Shown here piece after piece: positions 8,188 to 15,885 of a DNA stretch of 35,991 nucleotides. The translations under genes and the position numbers were made by a program. Numbering within the stretch: position 1 is the stretch's first letter; every line of letters starts with the position of its first letter. The notes under the pieces were generated by a model that ran no database searches, was not told where the DNA came from, and worked only from the letters and a program-made list of their open reading frames with translations. This stretch comes from DAOTYE01 sp034434915. Its GTDB lineage: Bacteria > Chloroflexota > Dehalococcoidia > Dehalococcoidales > RBG-16-60-22. The DNA lies in NCBI GenBank assembly GCA_034434915.1, contig DAOTYE010000007.1:1-35991 (forward strand), read 5' to 3'.

Positions 8188-10650
8188 TCAATAACTGCCA
8201 GGTGTAATACCGCCACTTAAATCTGCCCCGGGGACTCGTATCGCCAGCTTTTCTCCAAGGAGGGCAAACTGCGCCACCCATTCCTGGGCTTTCTTCTGCT
8301 TGCCGGCTTTTTCTTGATATTCACTGAAGACTGTTTTCAGCATCACGTAATACATGTTTTGGACTTGCCACAGGTCTATTGAGAATGGTAAAGACTCCGC
8401 CAGCTCAATGGCAGACGCCACTTCTTTTAACTTAGCCATGTCCTGAGGATTCTGCGCAAAGTCAGCCATCTTTTTCTCAATGGAGCGCTGGAACTCGTAG
8501 CTCAGCCCGCTAGCATCAAGGGCAATCCGCCATAAGTTCGCTTCCCCCAGCAGCCTTTTCACCTCATCAGGATTTAATACCTCGGCGGTAAGCGCCCGGC
8601 GGAGGTCAATGTTCACAATGAACTCAGCAGTTGACTCCAGCGCTTTGGGTAATGAATGTTCCCCCTCAGTGAGGAAACGCATCAGCGGATAATGGGCATC
8701 ATACAGTTGGCGGTATGCCAGTTCCACCTGAGACAGGGTTGACTCAAGAATCCTGTCCAGGATTTTCAAACGTTCATCATGGAAGAGGGAGTTCAGGGAA
8801 TAGGTGGGGGTGCCAAAATGTTTATCAAGAAGCCTTATCACCTCCGGGAAATCAGCGGTAGAACAGGCTTGCATAGTCTCCTGCACCATCCTCTGGTACG
8901 GTTCGTCGCCCATAAAGTGCCTTACACCAGCATTGACGTTATGGTCTCCAAAATGAATGACACCGAAGCTAAGCGTATCTGACTCTCTGGTTATATCTGA
9001 GGTAACCTTAACCTTGCCCACCGCTACTTTTGCCTTTCCACAATCAACAGTCTGATAGTCCTGAACATCAATGCTGTAGCAATAGATTTTAGCCCTGTCC
9101 TTGTACTTTTCAAAGAGTGAGCTTATGGCATAGTGAGCGGCAACCTTGGTCAGGTCAACCATTCCTCGCTTGACCCACTTTTCATAGATGCGCCGTCCAT
9201 TGCCATGCTCTTTCACGTTACTCTTTGCCGCCTCAAGCAAACTAAGAAAATGCCCTTCAGTATCATTGCCAAAGAGCTCTTCTGCCAGCTGGACTGCCCG
9301 CCCGGCATATTGAATAACCTGAACCGTTTCAATGCCGGAGATATCATCAAAGAACCAGCCACAGCTGGTATACATCAGCATGGCATGTCGCTGGAGCTCA
9401 AACAGCTTCAGCGCGCGGATAGTATCTGCCTCAGATAATTCCCCGGCGGCGTGCTTCTCAAAAAAGCGCCGGAGACTCTTGTCTGACCGCTCCAATATGA
9501 CATCTATGTAGTCATTTCTGGCTGACCACGGGTCTTTCACGTACTTTGCCGCTTCTTTTTCATACTTTGGTGCCAGGGTGTCTCTCAGCCAATCCAGTGC
9601 GGCACGCAGAGGTGCCCGCCACGCCTGATGCCAGCCGGGGTTTCCCCCGGAGTTACAGCCGCAGTCGCTCCGCCAGCGCTCTATGCCATGAGAACAGCTC
9701 CACGATGTATTTTCAAAAATCTCAACCTCATGGGTGGGGGGATTCTTTTCCAGATACTCGCCGTAGTTGGTTATCTTTGCCAGCTTGTTAGCCTCAATAT
9801 GGTTGATGGCGTATGCCAGTGCCATATCGCCGAAACGGTGATGATGACCATAGCTTTCACCATCAGTAGCGATGTGAACCAGCTGAGACCAGGTGCGCTG
9901 GTCAAAGAACAATCCGGTCAGACGGCTGGCAAAGTTTTCGCCTTTGCTAAGCAGACCTTCAAAAGCAACCGCACGAGATGCCGGACCGTCATAAAAGAAC
10001 AGATTAAGGGCTCTGTCTGAGGGTAATCTCACCTGGTATGCCCTGGTAGGGTCAATCCGGGCTCCGCTCACATCTTCCCATTTATCCTCGCCGATTTTCC
10101 TCACCCGCTTTGCCTGATGCGGGGCAAGAATGGTGAACTTAATGCCCAGCTCAGCCATAATTTCCAGTGTCTCCAGGTCAACCGCAGTCTCAGGAAGCCA
10201 CATTCCCTCTGGCTCACGCCTGAAGCGGCGCTTAAAATCGCTAATCCCCCAGAGTATCTGCGTATACTTATCCCGCCGGTTTGCCAGGGGCATTATCATA
10301 TGATTGTAGGCTTGCGCCAGTGCTGAACCGTGACCTGAATACAGCTTCTGGCTTTCAATATCAGCGCTGAGTATAGCTTCATAGACCTTAGGTGACTGTT
10401 TCTCCAGCCATGAAAGCAGAGTGGGACCAAAGTCAAAGCTGATGCGGGCATAGTTGTTCACAATAGCCGCAATTTTTTTCTCATTATCCAAGATGCGAGA
10501 GGCGGCATTGGGTGCGTAGCACTCTGCAGTAACGAGCTCGTTCCAGTCATGATAGGGGTAAGCAGAACGCTGAAGCTCCACTGCCTCAAGCCAGGCGTTT
10601 TCACGCGGCGGCTGATAAAAATGCCCATGGATGCAAATATAGCGCTCTAT
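8188..10650 (-). CDS. GH57 family glycoside hydrolase (DUF3536-type), apparent AUA start
   Basis: This is a predicted alpha-glucan-active GH57 enzyme. The N-terminal segment ERYICIHGHFYQPPREN carries GH57 conserved region 1 with its active-site histidines. EGMWLPETAV holds the expected nucleophile glutamate, LFFYDG is the region with the acid/base aspartate, and DGESYGHHH lies further on. The only canonical start (GTG at 10581) would remove the HGHFYQPP motif. Reading upstream, the frame stays open to a stop at 10666-10668, and the family N-terminus begins at an ATA codon (10650-10648). GGGGAGGG stands 6 nt before it, so I place the start there (820 residues). A sequencing error or ATG-to-ATA mutation is the alternative. 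Position between treT and treY suggests a role in making or trimming maltodextrin or maltosyl-trehalose. Confidence 0.87.
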   Translation of the reverse strand: MERYICIHGHFYQPPRENAWLEAVELQRSAYPYHDWNELVTAECYAPNAASRILDNEKKIAAIVNNYARISFDFGPTLLSWLEKQSPKVYEAILSADIESQKLYSGHGSALAQAYNHMIMPLANRRDKYTQILWGISDFKRRFRREPEGMWLPETAVDLETLEIMAELGIKFTILAPHQAKRVRKIGEDKWEDVSGARIDPTRAYQVRLPSDRALNLFFYDGPASRAVAFEGLLSKGENFASRLTGLFFDQRTWSQLVHIATDGESYGHHHRFGDMALAYAINHIEANKLAKITNYGEYLEKNPPTHEVEIFENTSWSCSHGIERWRSDCGCNSGGNPGWHQAWRAPLRAALDWLRDTLAPKYEKEAAKYVKDPWSARNDYIDVILERSDKSLRRFFEKHAAGELSEADTIRALKLFELQRHAMLMYTSCGWFFDDISGIETVQVIQYAGRAVQLAEELFGNDTEGHFLSLLEAAKSNVKEHGNGRRIYEKWVKRGMVDLTKVAAHYAISSLFEKYKDRAKIYCYSIDVQDYQTVDCGKAKVAVGKVKVTSDITRESDTLSFGVIHFGDHNVNAGVRHFMGDEPYQRMVQETMQACSTADFPEVIRLLDKHFGTPTYSLNSLFHDERLKILDRILESTLSQVELAYRQLYDAHYPLMRFLTEGEHSLPKALESTAEFIVNIDLRRALTAEVLNPDEVKRLLGEANLWRIALDASGLSYEFQRSIEKKMADFAQNPQDMAKLKEVASAIELAESLPFSIDLWQVQNMYYVMLKTVFSEYQEKAGKQKKAQEWVAQFALLGEKLAIRVPGADLSGGITPGSY

Positions 10651-10671
10651 GAAACACCCTCCCCGTTAAGG

Positions 10672-11589
10672 CTAAGATATGAAGAGGATACGATTCTTCT
10701 GCTCAGAGTTAAACTTGTCGCGGACGCAGGCAGAAAACTTGTCTACTATCCAGGCGTAATACTCGGGAGGAAGCGCCTCGGGGATGACCTCCGGCACCTC
10801 ATTGAAGGCATCAATAATCCACCATTTGCCAGCCTCATCCAGACACCACTCAACCACGTTGACATCAAGGTCAAGCACCTCGTTCAACTTGATGGTCAGG
10901 GTGACGAGATTGTCATATGCCCCGCCTATAAGTGACTGGTCGCAGTACTGATAGTGCCCCATGGAAAATGGCTTGGGCGTCCATTTAATGAAGAGCACAT
11001 CCCGTTTACCGATACAGAAAACGCGGAAATACTCTTTATACCGTATCAATTGTTGCACAATCAAGACATACCGGGAAGATAGTGCCTGATAGAGGTTTTC
11101 CAGCTCGCTAAGGGCATTAATCACATAGACATCCTGCCAGGCATACCCGTCAAAAGGCTTGAGGATGCAGGGAAGCTTTATTTCCTCCACCACACGGGCA
11201 AGGTCCGGTGGTGACACTGTTTCCTTTAGCTCTTCTATTACCTCTTTATCAGGTAAAATGATTGTCCTGGGGAAAGGCAAGCCAAGGCGATTACCCACAT
11301 TGGTATCAACGAGCTTATTGGTGGCGGTGGCGGTGAAGGGGTTATTAATGACATACGTGCCGTTGAGTGCCAGGTTCTTAAGGACCTCTTTTAAAAAGGG
11401 ATAGCTGAAACTGAGCCGGTCAATTACCACGCGGTAGTCACGGTGAATGGGAACCCGCTCAGCACTGAGAGAAAGGAATTCCACCGGCATGCCCTGAAGG
11501 CGGGCAATAACATCATTGATAAATCGGTCGCTCCGGTACTCCAGAATGCCGATACGCTTTTCGTTCACGTCATTTAATAGTATAGTCAT
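10672..11589 (-). CDS. ATP-grasp domain protein of unknown substrate (RimK-like)
   Basis: The protein has an ATP-grasp ligase fold: NPFTATATNKLVDTN is the typical entry to the fold, CILKPFDGYAWQDV is the ATP-binding lysine and glycine-rich loop, and the C-terminal metal-binding segment is WWIIDAFNEVPEV. Such enzymes join a carboxylate to an amine or thiol through an acylphosphate. I place the start at the ATG at 11589 (MTILLNDVNEKRIGILEYRS, 305 residues). The open frame extends to 11661, but the extra residues look uncharacteristic. It lies 81 nt after treT and 21 nt before the GH57 AUA start, inside the trehalose operon. The substrate cannot be named. Confidence 0.72.
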   Translation of the reverse strand: MTILLNDVNEKRIGILEYRSDRFINDVIARLQGMPVEFLSLSAERVPIHRDYRVVIDRLSFSYPFLKEVLKNLALNGTYVINNPFTATATNKLVDTNVGNRLGLPFPRTIILPDKEVIEELKETVSPPDLARVVEEIKLPCILKPFDGYAWQDVYVINALSELENLYQALSSRYVLIVQQLIRYKEYFRVFCIGKRDVLFIKWTPKPFSMGHYQYCDQSLIGGAYDNLVTLTIKLNEVLDLDVNVVEWCLDEAGKWWIIDAFNEVPEVIPEALPPEYYAWIVDKFSACVRDKFNSEQKNRILFIS

Positions 11590-11670
11590 CAGATACCAGC
11601 AGGTCAACCGAAAACGGAACGGCTGAATGCAAATGACCGCCGCATGATGTAGAAAGACCAACGCCGCGCA

Positions 11671-12888
11671 TCACAGTCTGATTACTTCCTCCGGATGATA
11701 GAGCGCCAGGAAAAGAAGCATATAGTCCTTCAGGTGACGTGTGATAAGGAAATGCTGTCTGACATGTTCACGTCCGTTGTTGCCCAGCCATCTGGCATAC
11801 TCCGGATTGACGAGTAGCTGTCTGATGTCATAGGCAGTGCCGGGAACACCGTATGATAGTAGCCCGGTGAACTTGTTCCGCACCTGGAGAGGAATACCGC
11901 CCACCGCAGACGCAACCACCGGTTTCCCTTTCCACAATGCCTCGCTTACCGTCAGCCCGAAGCCCTCACTTAAGGATTTCTGCACGATAATGGTTGCCGC
12001 TCTCTGGAGAGCATTAATCTCAATGTCACTGTTCGGCGGGATGAGCAGAACGTGGATATCAGGATTATTGCCTGCCCTCTCTTTCACCTCTGCCAGCACT
12101 TTGTCAGATTCAGGGTCATCAGCCGCTGTTCCACCGGCGAAAACAAGACGGCAATTGATGCTCTTCCGCACCATCTCAAAAGCCTGTATCACTCCCACCG
12201 GGTCCTTCAAATAATCAAAACGTGATACCTGAAGAATGATGGGTTTATCTTTGGGAATCCCATATTTCTCAAGGACAGCATCAATCGTCTGCTGAGGTAG
12301 CTCCCGGTTCTTGTCACTCAGGGGGTCAATGGACGGAGCGATGAGGAACTGACGTATGGGAAGCTCGCGGGAGAAAGAGGGGGCTGAAAACACCGCCGCA
12401 TCATACTGCACTACTAGAGGTTCAAGAAAATTCCAGACCTCTTTGTTCGGGTGAGAGATATCAATGTGACAGCGCCATATCCATTTCTTGCCGATTTTCT
12501 TTTTCTGGGCAATCAGACCCGCCGGCTGAGGGTCATGGATGAAGATAACATCCCCATAAAGCTCAATCTCATCAATGTTCTTCTGCGTGGTTTCCATAAA
12601 GATTTCAAAGTCCCTGGCAGAGATTCTCTCCTGCCTGCCGTGAAGAGCATTATGAAATTTCTTGGTCACACTGAAGAACTCGTTGCTCCCCTTGATGACG
12701 TTCCAGCGGGCGTCAACACCAAGTTGTGTCAGCAGTGGCACCATGCGGGTCAGAATCTCTGCCACGCCACCGCCGACAAAGGTTGAGTTAATGTTCTGAA
12801 TGACCTTCCCGGACAATCTGGCACCAAGCAGTCTGAGTTCCTCAAGGGCGCTCCTGCCTACAATCGGCTCATAGTCCGCGAGGTTTAT
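11671..12888 (-). CDS. treT: Trehalose synthase (TreT-type GT4 glycosyltransferase), N-terminus upstream of any canonical start
   Basis: TreT condenses NDP-glucose with glucose to give trehalose. INSTFVGGGVAEIL is the family's N-terminal loop, HDPQP and WRCHIDIS line the acceptor and donor sites, and EGFGLTVSEALWKGKPVV is the GT4 EX7E motif. The first canonical start is a TTG at 12816 with no Shine-Dalgarno sequence. The same frame continues upstream as NLADYEPIVGRSALEELRLL, which reads like the TreT N-terminus. It begins right after an ATA at 12888-12886 that overlaps the TAA stop of the preceding mscS gene (AUAA). I therefore extend the gene to 405 residues with a translationally coupled AUA start. 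If that is wrong, the protein is 381 residues from 12816. Confidence 0.88.
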   Translation of the reverse strand: MNLADYEPIVGRSALEELRLLGARLSGKVIQNINSTFVGGGVAEILTRMVPLLTQLGVDARWNVIKGSNEFFSVTKKFHNALHGRQERISARDFEIFMETTQKNIDEIELYGDVIFIHDPQPAGLIAQKKKIGKKWIWRCHIDISHPNKEVWNFLEPLVVQYDAAVFSAPSFSRELPIRQFLIAPSIDPLSDKNRELPQQTIDAVLEKYGIPKDKPIILQVSRFDYLKDPVGVIQAFEMVRKSINCRLVFAGGTAADDPESDKVLAEVKERAGNNPDIHVLLIPPNSDIEINALQRAATIIVQKSLSEGFGLTVSEALWKGKPVVASAVGGIPLQVRNKFTGLLSYGVPGTAYDIRQLLVNPEYARWLGNNGREHVRQHFLITRHLKDYMLLFLALYHPEEVIRL

Positions 12889-14267
12889 CTGATGTGTTTT
12901 TCTATACGTTGTATCAGTGCTGATCGCAGTCCCTCCAGTGTGTAAGTGTACGGGTCAAGCTGTGCAATTTCATCTGCCAGTTCCTTTTCACCCAGGCTAT
13001 CCTGTAGCCAGATGGAAAAGTCATTAAGACCTCTCCCCAGCCTTAACCTGGACTCAAAGATATGATAATAGAGCGACCCAAGGCTTATTTTGCGCAATGC
13101 CTCAGCCAGTTCTCTTAGGTCATGAACAACGTAAGGCGTGGGTAGAATAACGCTCACCGATTTCATGAAATAAAACTCCCTGCCGGGCATGGCTTCTCTG
13201 AAGTTAGAACCAGTGGCAAGATATTCTTCTATCATCGCTACCAGTCTTTCCCTCAGCGCCCCCATGGTGGGGAAGGCAAATGTATCAACCGCCGCCAGCC
13301 TTTCTCCCATCACCTCATCACCCAGGGCATCAGCTACCCAGAGAGCAAAATCGTTAGATGGTTCAGACCTCAGATAATGTTGCTCTTCCAGAAAGTGGTG
13401 TGTATGGAAGTACACCACTGAGTCCGGAGCTTTTTTCAGATAGTCAGCCAGCTCGCGCAGGTTCCTGGCTCTGAGCCCGGTCAACTCCGTCAAATGGGTG
13501 CGGGTATTAAAGCGAAAGGCTTCCTTGGCTTTCTTCAGCTGGCGTCCGTAATTGACTACTGTGTGCTGGAGCAGGCGGCTATTGGGCACGCTGACGGTAC
13601 TGCCGTCCAGAGCTTTAATCTGGATGGTGCTCCAGGTGATGGCGGTAACGTATCCCTCCTCTCCTGTTTGAAGTTTGATGTAATCACCCACCTTAATTTG
13701 CTCTGATGAGGCGAGCTGAAACCCGGCAAACAGGTCAGGGGCGGCATTTCTGAAAAGCAGCGCCAGCGCCAGCACCGCCACTCCTATCAGGAGAAGAAGG
13801 GGACTGGTGGGCAGACCCCAAATATCAAGGACAATAAGCACACCGGCAAGAATGACAGTAACCCTAGTCACGTTGATGATGAGGAGCATTACGGAACGGG
13901 GTACTTTTAATCTGGCAAAGTATAGTCTAATCAATTGCTCGGTCAGAAAAGTGATGGTCCACACCAGGGTCAGAATAAAAAGACTGCCGATTATTTTAAC
14001 TGTAAGAAGCTTGAGCCCGGCAGGTGTGGTAGATACCTGCACGGCGACCAGAAGACTGAGCATGATGACCCAGGAAAGGGAAGGACGGTGTACAGCCCTC
14101 GCTACCACCCGGCTCCCCACCCATTTTGACCGCGCTACCCAATTGGCAAAGGCGCTGTCAATAACCCTCCTCAGCCACAGCCCGGCAACATAGATAGCCA
14201 GAAAAGCCACCACTGGAATGACTATCCGCAGCCAGTTTTCCGTCAGCCATTCTATCATCTGAAGCAT
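12885..14267 (-). CDS. MscS-family mechanosensitive channel fused to a duplicated C-terminal domain (DUF5752-like)
   Basis: Residues 1-180 are membrane spans of a small-conductance mechanosensitive channel. The pore-lining and beta-domain region is LALALLFRNAAPDLFAGF, then IKVGDYIKLQTGEEGYV and SVPNSRLL (residues 165-235). Beyond it come two related segments, about 266-350 and 380-458. Each has a VYFHTHHF or LYYHIFE strand, then an SNDFALWVADALGD or LNDFSIWLQDSLGE helix, then a second helix ending near LRERL or LRSAL. These resemble DUF5752, which I recall from trehalose/glycosyltransferase contexts (from memory). A GAGGT Shine-Dalgarno sequence precedes the ATG. The stop overlaps the treT start, so channel and trehalose synthase are translationally linked. 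The fusion suggests a channel that interacts with or senses sugar metabolism (inference). Confidence 0.85.
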   Translation of the reverse strand: MLQMIEWLTENWLRIVIPVVAFLAIYVAGLWLRRVIDSAFANWVARSKWVGSRVVARAVHRPSLSWVIMLSLLVAVQVSTTPAGLKLLTVKIIGSLFILTLVWTITFLTEQLIRLYFARLKVPRSVMLLIINVTRVTVILAGVLIVLDIWGLPTSPLLLLIGVAVLALALLFRNAAPDLFAGFQLASSEQIKVGDYIKLQTGEEGYVTAITWSTIQIKALDGSTVSVPNSRLLQHTVVNYGRQLKKAKEAFRFNTRTHLTELTGLRARNLRELADYLKKAPDSVVYFHTHHFLEEQHYLRSEPSNDFALWVADALGDEVMGERLAAVDTFAFPTMGALRERLVAMIEEYLATGSNFREAMPGREFYFMKSVSVILPTPYVVHDLRELAEALRKISLGSLYYHIFESRLRLGRGLNDFSIWLQDSLGEKELADEIAQLDPYTYTLEGLRSALIQRIEKHIR

Positions 14268-14320
14268 TACCTCACGGCGCTATACCGCGCTGACTATTAC
14301 ATTCTAACACACAATGTATA

Positions 14321-15664
14321 CTATTCGTTTTTGCTCGCCCCAAATTTAGGAGGCGGAGCATCAGCAAAGTAGACTTTGGTGTGGGGCCAGGAGAACTTTA
14401 TCCCTTCCGCATCAAAGGCTTTCTTCAGCCGCAGGCGGAGCTCTCCCATGACGTCCCATTGTTTGATGGGCTGGGTATCACCAAGTATCTTGATTTCAAC
14501 GCCGGAAGGTCCCAGATTATCCACCCGCAACACCGAAGGTGCTTTGATGATTGCTGGTGCCCATTGCGGGTCCGCCGCCATTTCTCCACCAACGCGGTTG
14601 ATGATTGAAATCACGCGCTCTAGGTCCTCTTCATAAGCCACTGCCACATTCACATTGACCCTTGCCCAGCCCCGGGTGAAGTTGCTGGCGACGCGGATTT
14701 CGCCGTTAGGCACCACGTGGACGATGCCGTCAAGGTCTCTGAGAATCGTCCGCCGCAAGTTTATATCTTCCACCAGCCCGGCAACATCTGCAATCCGCAC
14801 CACATCTCCCACGCGATACTGGTTCTCCAGGATGATAAAAAGCCCCGCCAGCAGGTCTTTCACCAGGCTCTGGGCACCAAAGCCGAGGGCAATGCCCGCC
14901 ACACCAACGCCGGCAAGGATGGGGGCAATATTGATATTGAGCTCTGAAAGAATCATAAAGGCGGTGATGAGGATAGCGGATATTTGCCCCACGCTCACGA
15001 GCACCCTTGACAGGGTGATGCCCCTTTTCTGAAACTCACTTTCAGTCTCCCCTTCCCGGCGTATCAGGGCGTTCATAATGAGCTTAGGCATAAGCTCCCC
15101 GATGGCTATGATGAATATCACCATGATGCCCAGCATGAGCCCAATGCGCCACCCGTGCGCAATCAGCCAGGTAGTGACGGGAGTAAGACTGACATTCCAT
15201 ATCTCAAGAGTAACAACAACACCACCGAAGAGAGCAACGAAAACGATGAATAGCTTGACCAGCTGGAGTGTACGCCGGTTGAAACCAGCCTCTTTTTTAT
15301 CCCGGAGCAATCCCTGCGTATACCATTTGATTACCTCATTGATTAAAGCGGCAAAAAGATAAATGCCCAGCAGGCTTAACGCAGTGGACAGCACCCGTAT
15401 GAGGGGCACACCTATAGCTGGTTTAAATGGAAGAAAGACAGCGGCGATAAGCAGACCGGCGACTGTAAGCATAGCTACAATCGGTTTCACGCTGAGCGAA
15501 ATCAATGTTTTATATATCCGGCTTTTCACATTGCGGAGAAGTCTGTAAAACCACTTAACAATTAAAGTGCTGAAGACCCAGGCAAAACCGGTGAACAGCA
15601 CGAACACGAGCGAGGCAATCAAAATCTGGCTTAACTCCAGCCCGGTGAATATCTGCTCAAGCAT
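14321..15664 (-). CDS. MscS-family mechanosensitive ion channel
   Basis: This is a 447-residue membrane channel that would release solutes on hypo-osmotic shock. Several N-terminal membrane spans precede the signature pore helix GVGVAGIALGFGAQSLVKDL and the beta-domain segments YRVGDVVRIADVAGLVED and HVVPNGEIRVASN. The C-terminal domain is the usual alpha/beta vestibule. A GAGAGGT Shine-Dalgarno sequence precedes the ATG at 15664. It is the first gene of the minus-strand operon that continues with the second MscS protein, treT, the ATP-grasp gene, GH57 and treY. The gap to the next gene is 53 nt. Confidence 0.93.
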   Translation of the reverse strand: MLEQIFTGLELSQILIASLVFVLFTGFAWVFSTLIVKWFYRLLRNVKSRIYKTLISLSVKPIVAMLTVAGLLIAAVFLPFKPAIGVPLIRVLSTALSLLGIYLFAALINEVIKWYTQGLLRDKKEAGFNRRTLQLVKLFIVFVALFGGVVVTLEIWNVSLTPVTTWLIAHGWRIGLMLGIMVIFIIAIGELMPKLIMNALIRREGETESEFQKRGITLSRVLVSVGQISAILITAFMILSELNINIAPILAGVGVAGIALGFGAQSLVKDLLAGLFIILENQYRVGDVVRIADVAGLVEDINLRRTILRDLDGIVHVVPNGEIRVASNFTRGWARVNVNVAVAYEEDLERVISIINRVGGEMAADPQWAPAIIKAPSVLRVDNLGPSGVEIKILGDTQPIKQWDVMGELRLRLKKAFDAEGIKFSWPHTKVYFADAPPPKFGASKNE

Positions 15665-15691
15665 AGTGACCTCTCATTTCCAGATAGCGTT

Positions 15692-15720
15692 AGTCTAATA
15701 CGGCGGTGCCATGTTAGCAA
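15692..15720 (-). promoter_or_regulatory. Possible promoter of the mscS-trehalose operon
   Basis: On the minus strand TTGCTA (15720-15715) and TAGACT (15697-15692) are separated by 17 nt, each matching 4 of 6 consensus bases. They lie about 30 nt upstream of the first operon gene and back to back with the aminotransferase promoter. Confidence 0.3.
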
Positions 15721-15730
15721 TAGCTTTTCA

Positions 15731-15758
15731 TTGACTTTGTGTTTTTCCATTGTATAAT
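15731..15758 (+). promoter_or_regulatory. Strong predicted sigma70 promoter of the aminotransferase gene
   Basis: TTGACT (15731-15736), a 16-nt spacer, then a perfect TATAAT (15753-15758). Transcription would begin near 15765 and give a leader of about 120 nt before the ATG at 15886. Confidence 0.65.
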
Positions 15759-15761
15759 GGA

Positions 15762-15845
15762 ACAGGTGCGTAAGTCTATGGCACTCCCCGGCATCCGCCG
15801 CTTCACGGTAACATCACTTACGCGCTTTTAGTTTGCCGGTCCTGT
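15762..15845 (+). other. Structured 5' leader of the aminotransferase gene
   Basis: Two nested arms close the leader. ACAGG (15762-15766) pairs with CCTGT (15841-15845). Inside that, GTGCGTAAGT (15766-15775) pairs with ACTTACGCGC (15816-15825) with one G.U pair. The outer 3' arm also forms the small alternative hairpin TCCTG-TCAGGA. No known riboswitch class is recognised, so a regulatory role is only inferred. Confidence 0.35.
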
Positions 15846-15885
15846 CAGGAAAAGCTACACGTTAGATAAAGCAGAGGAGAAAGGC

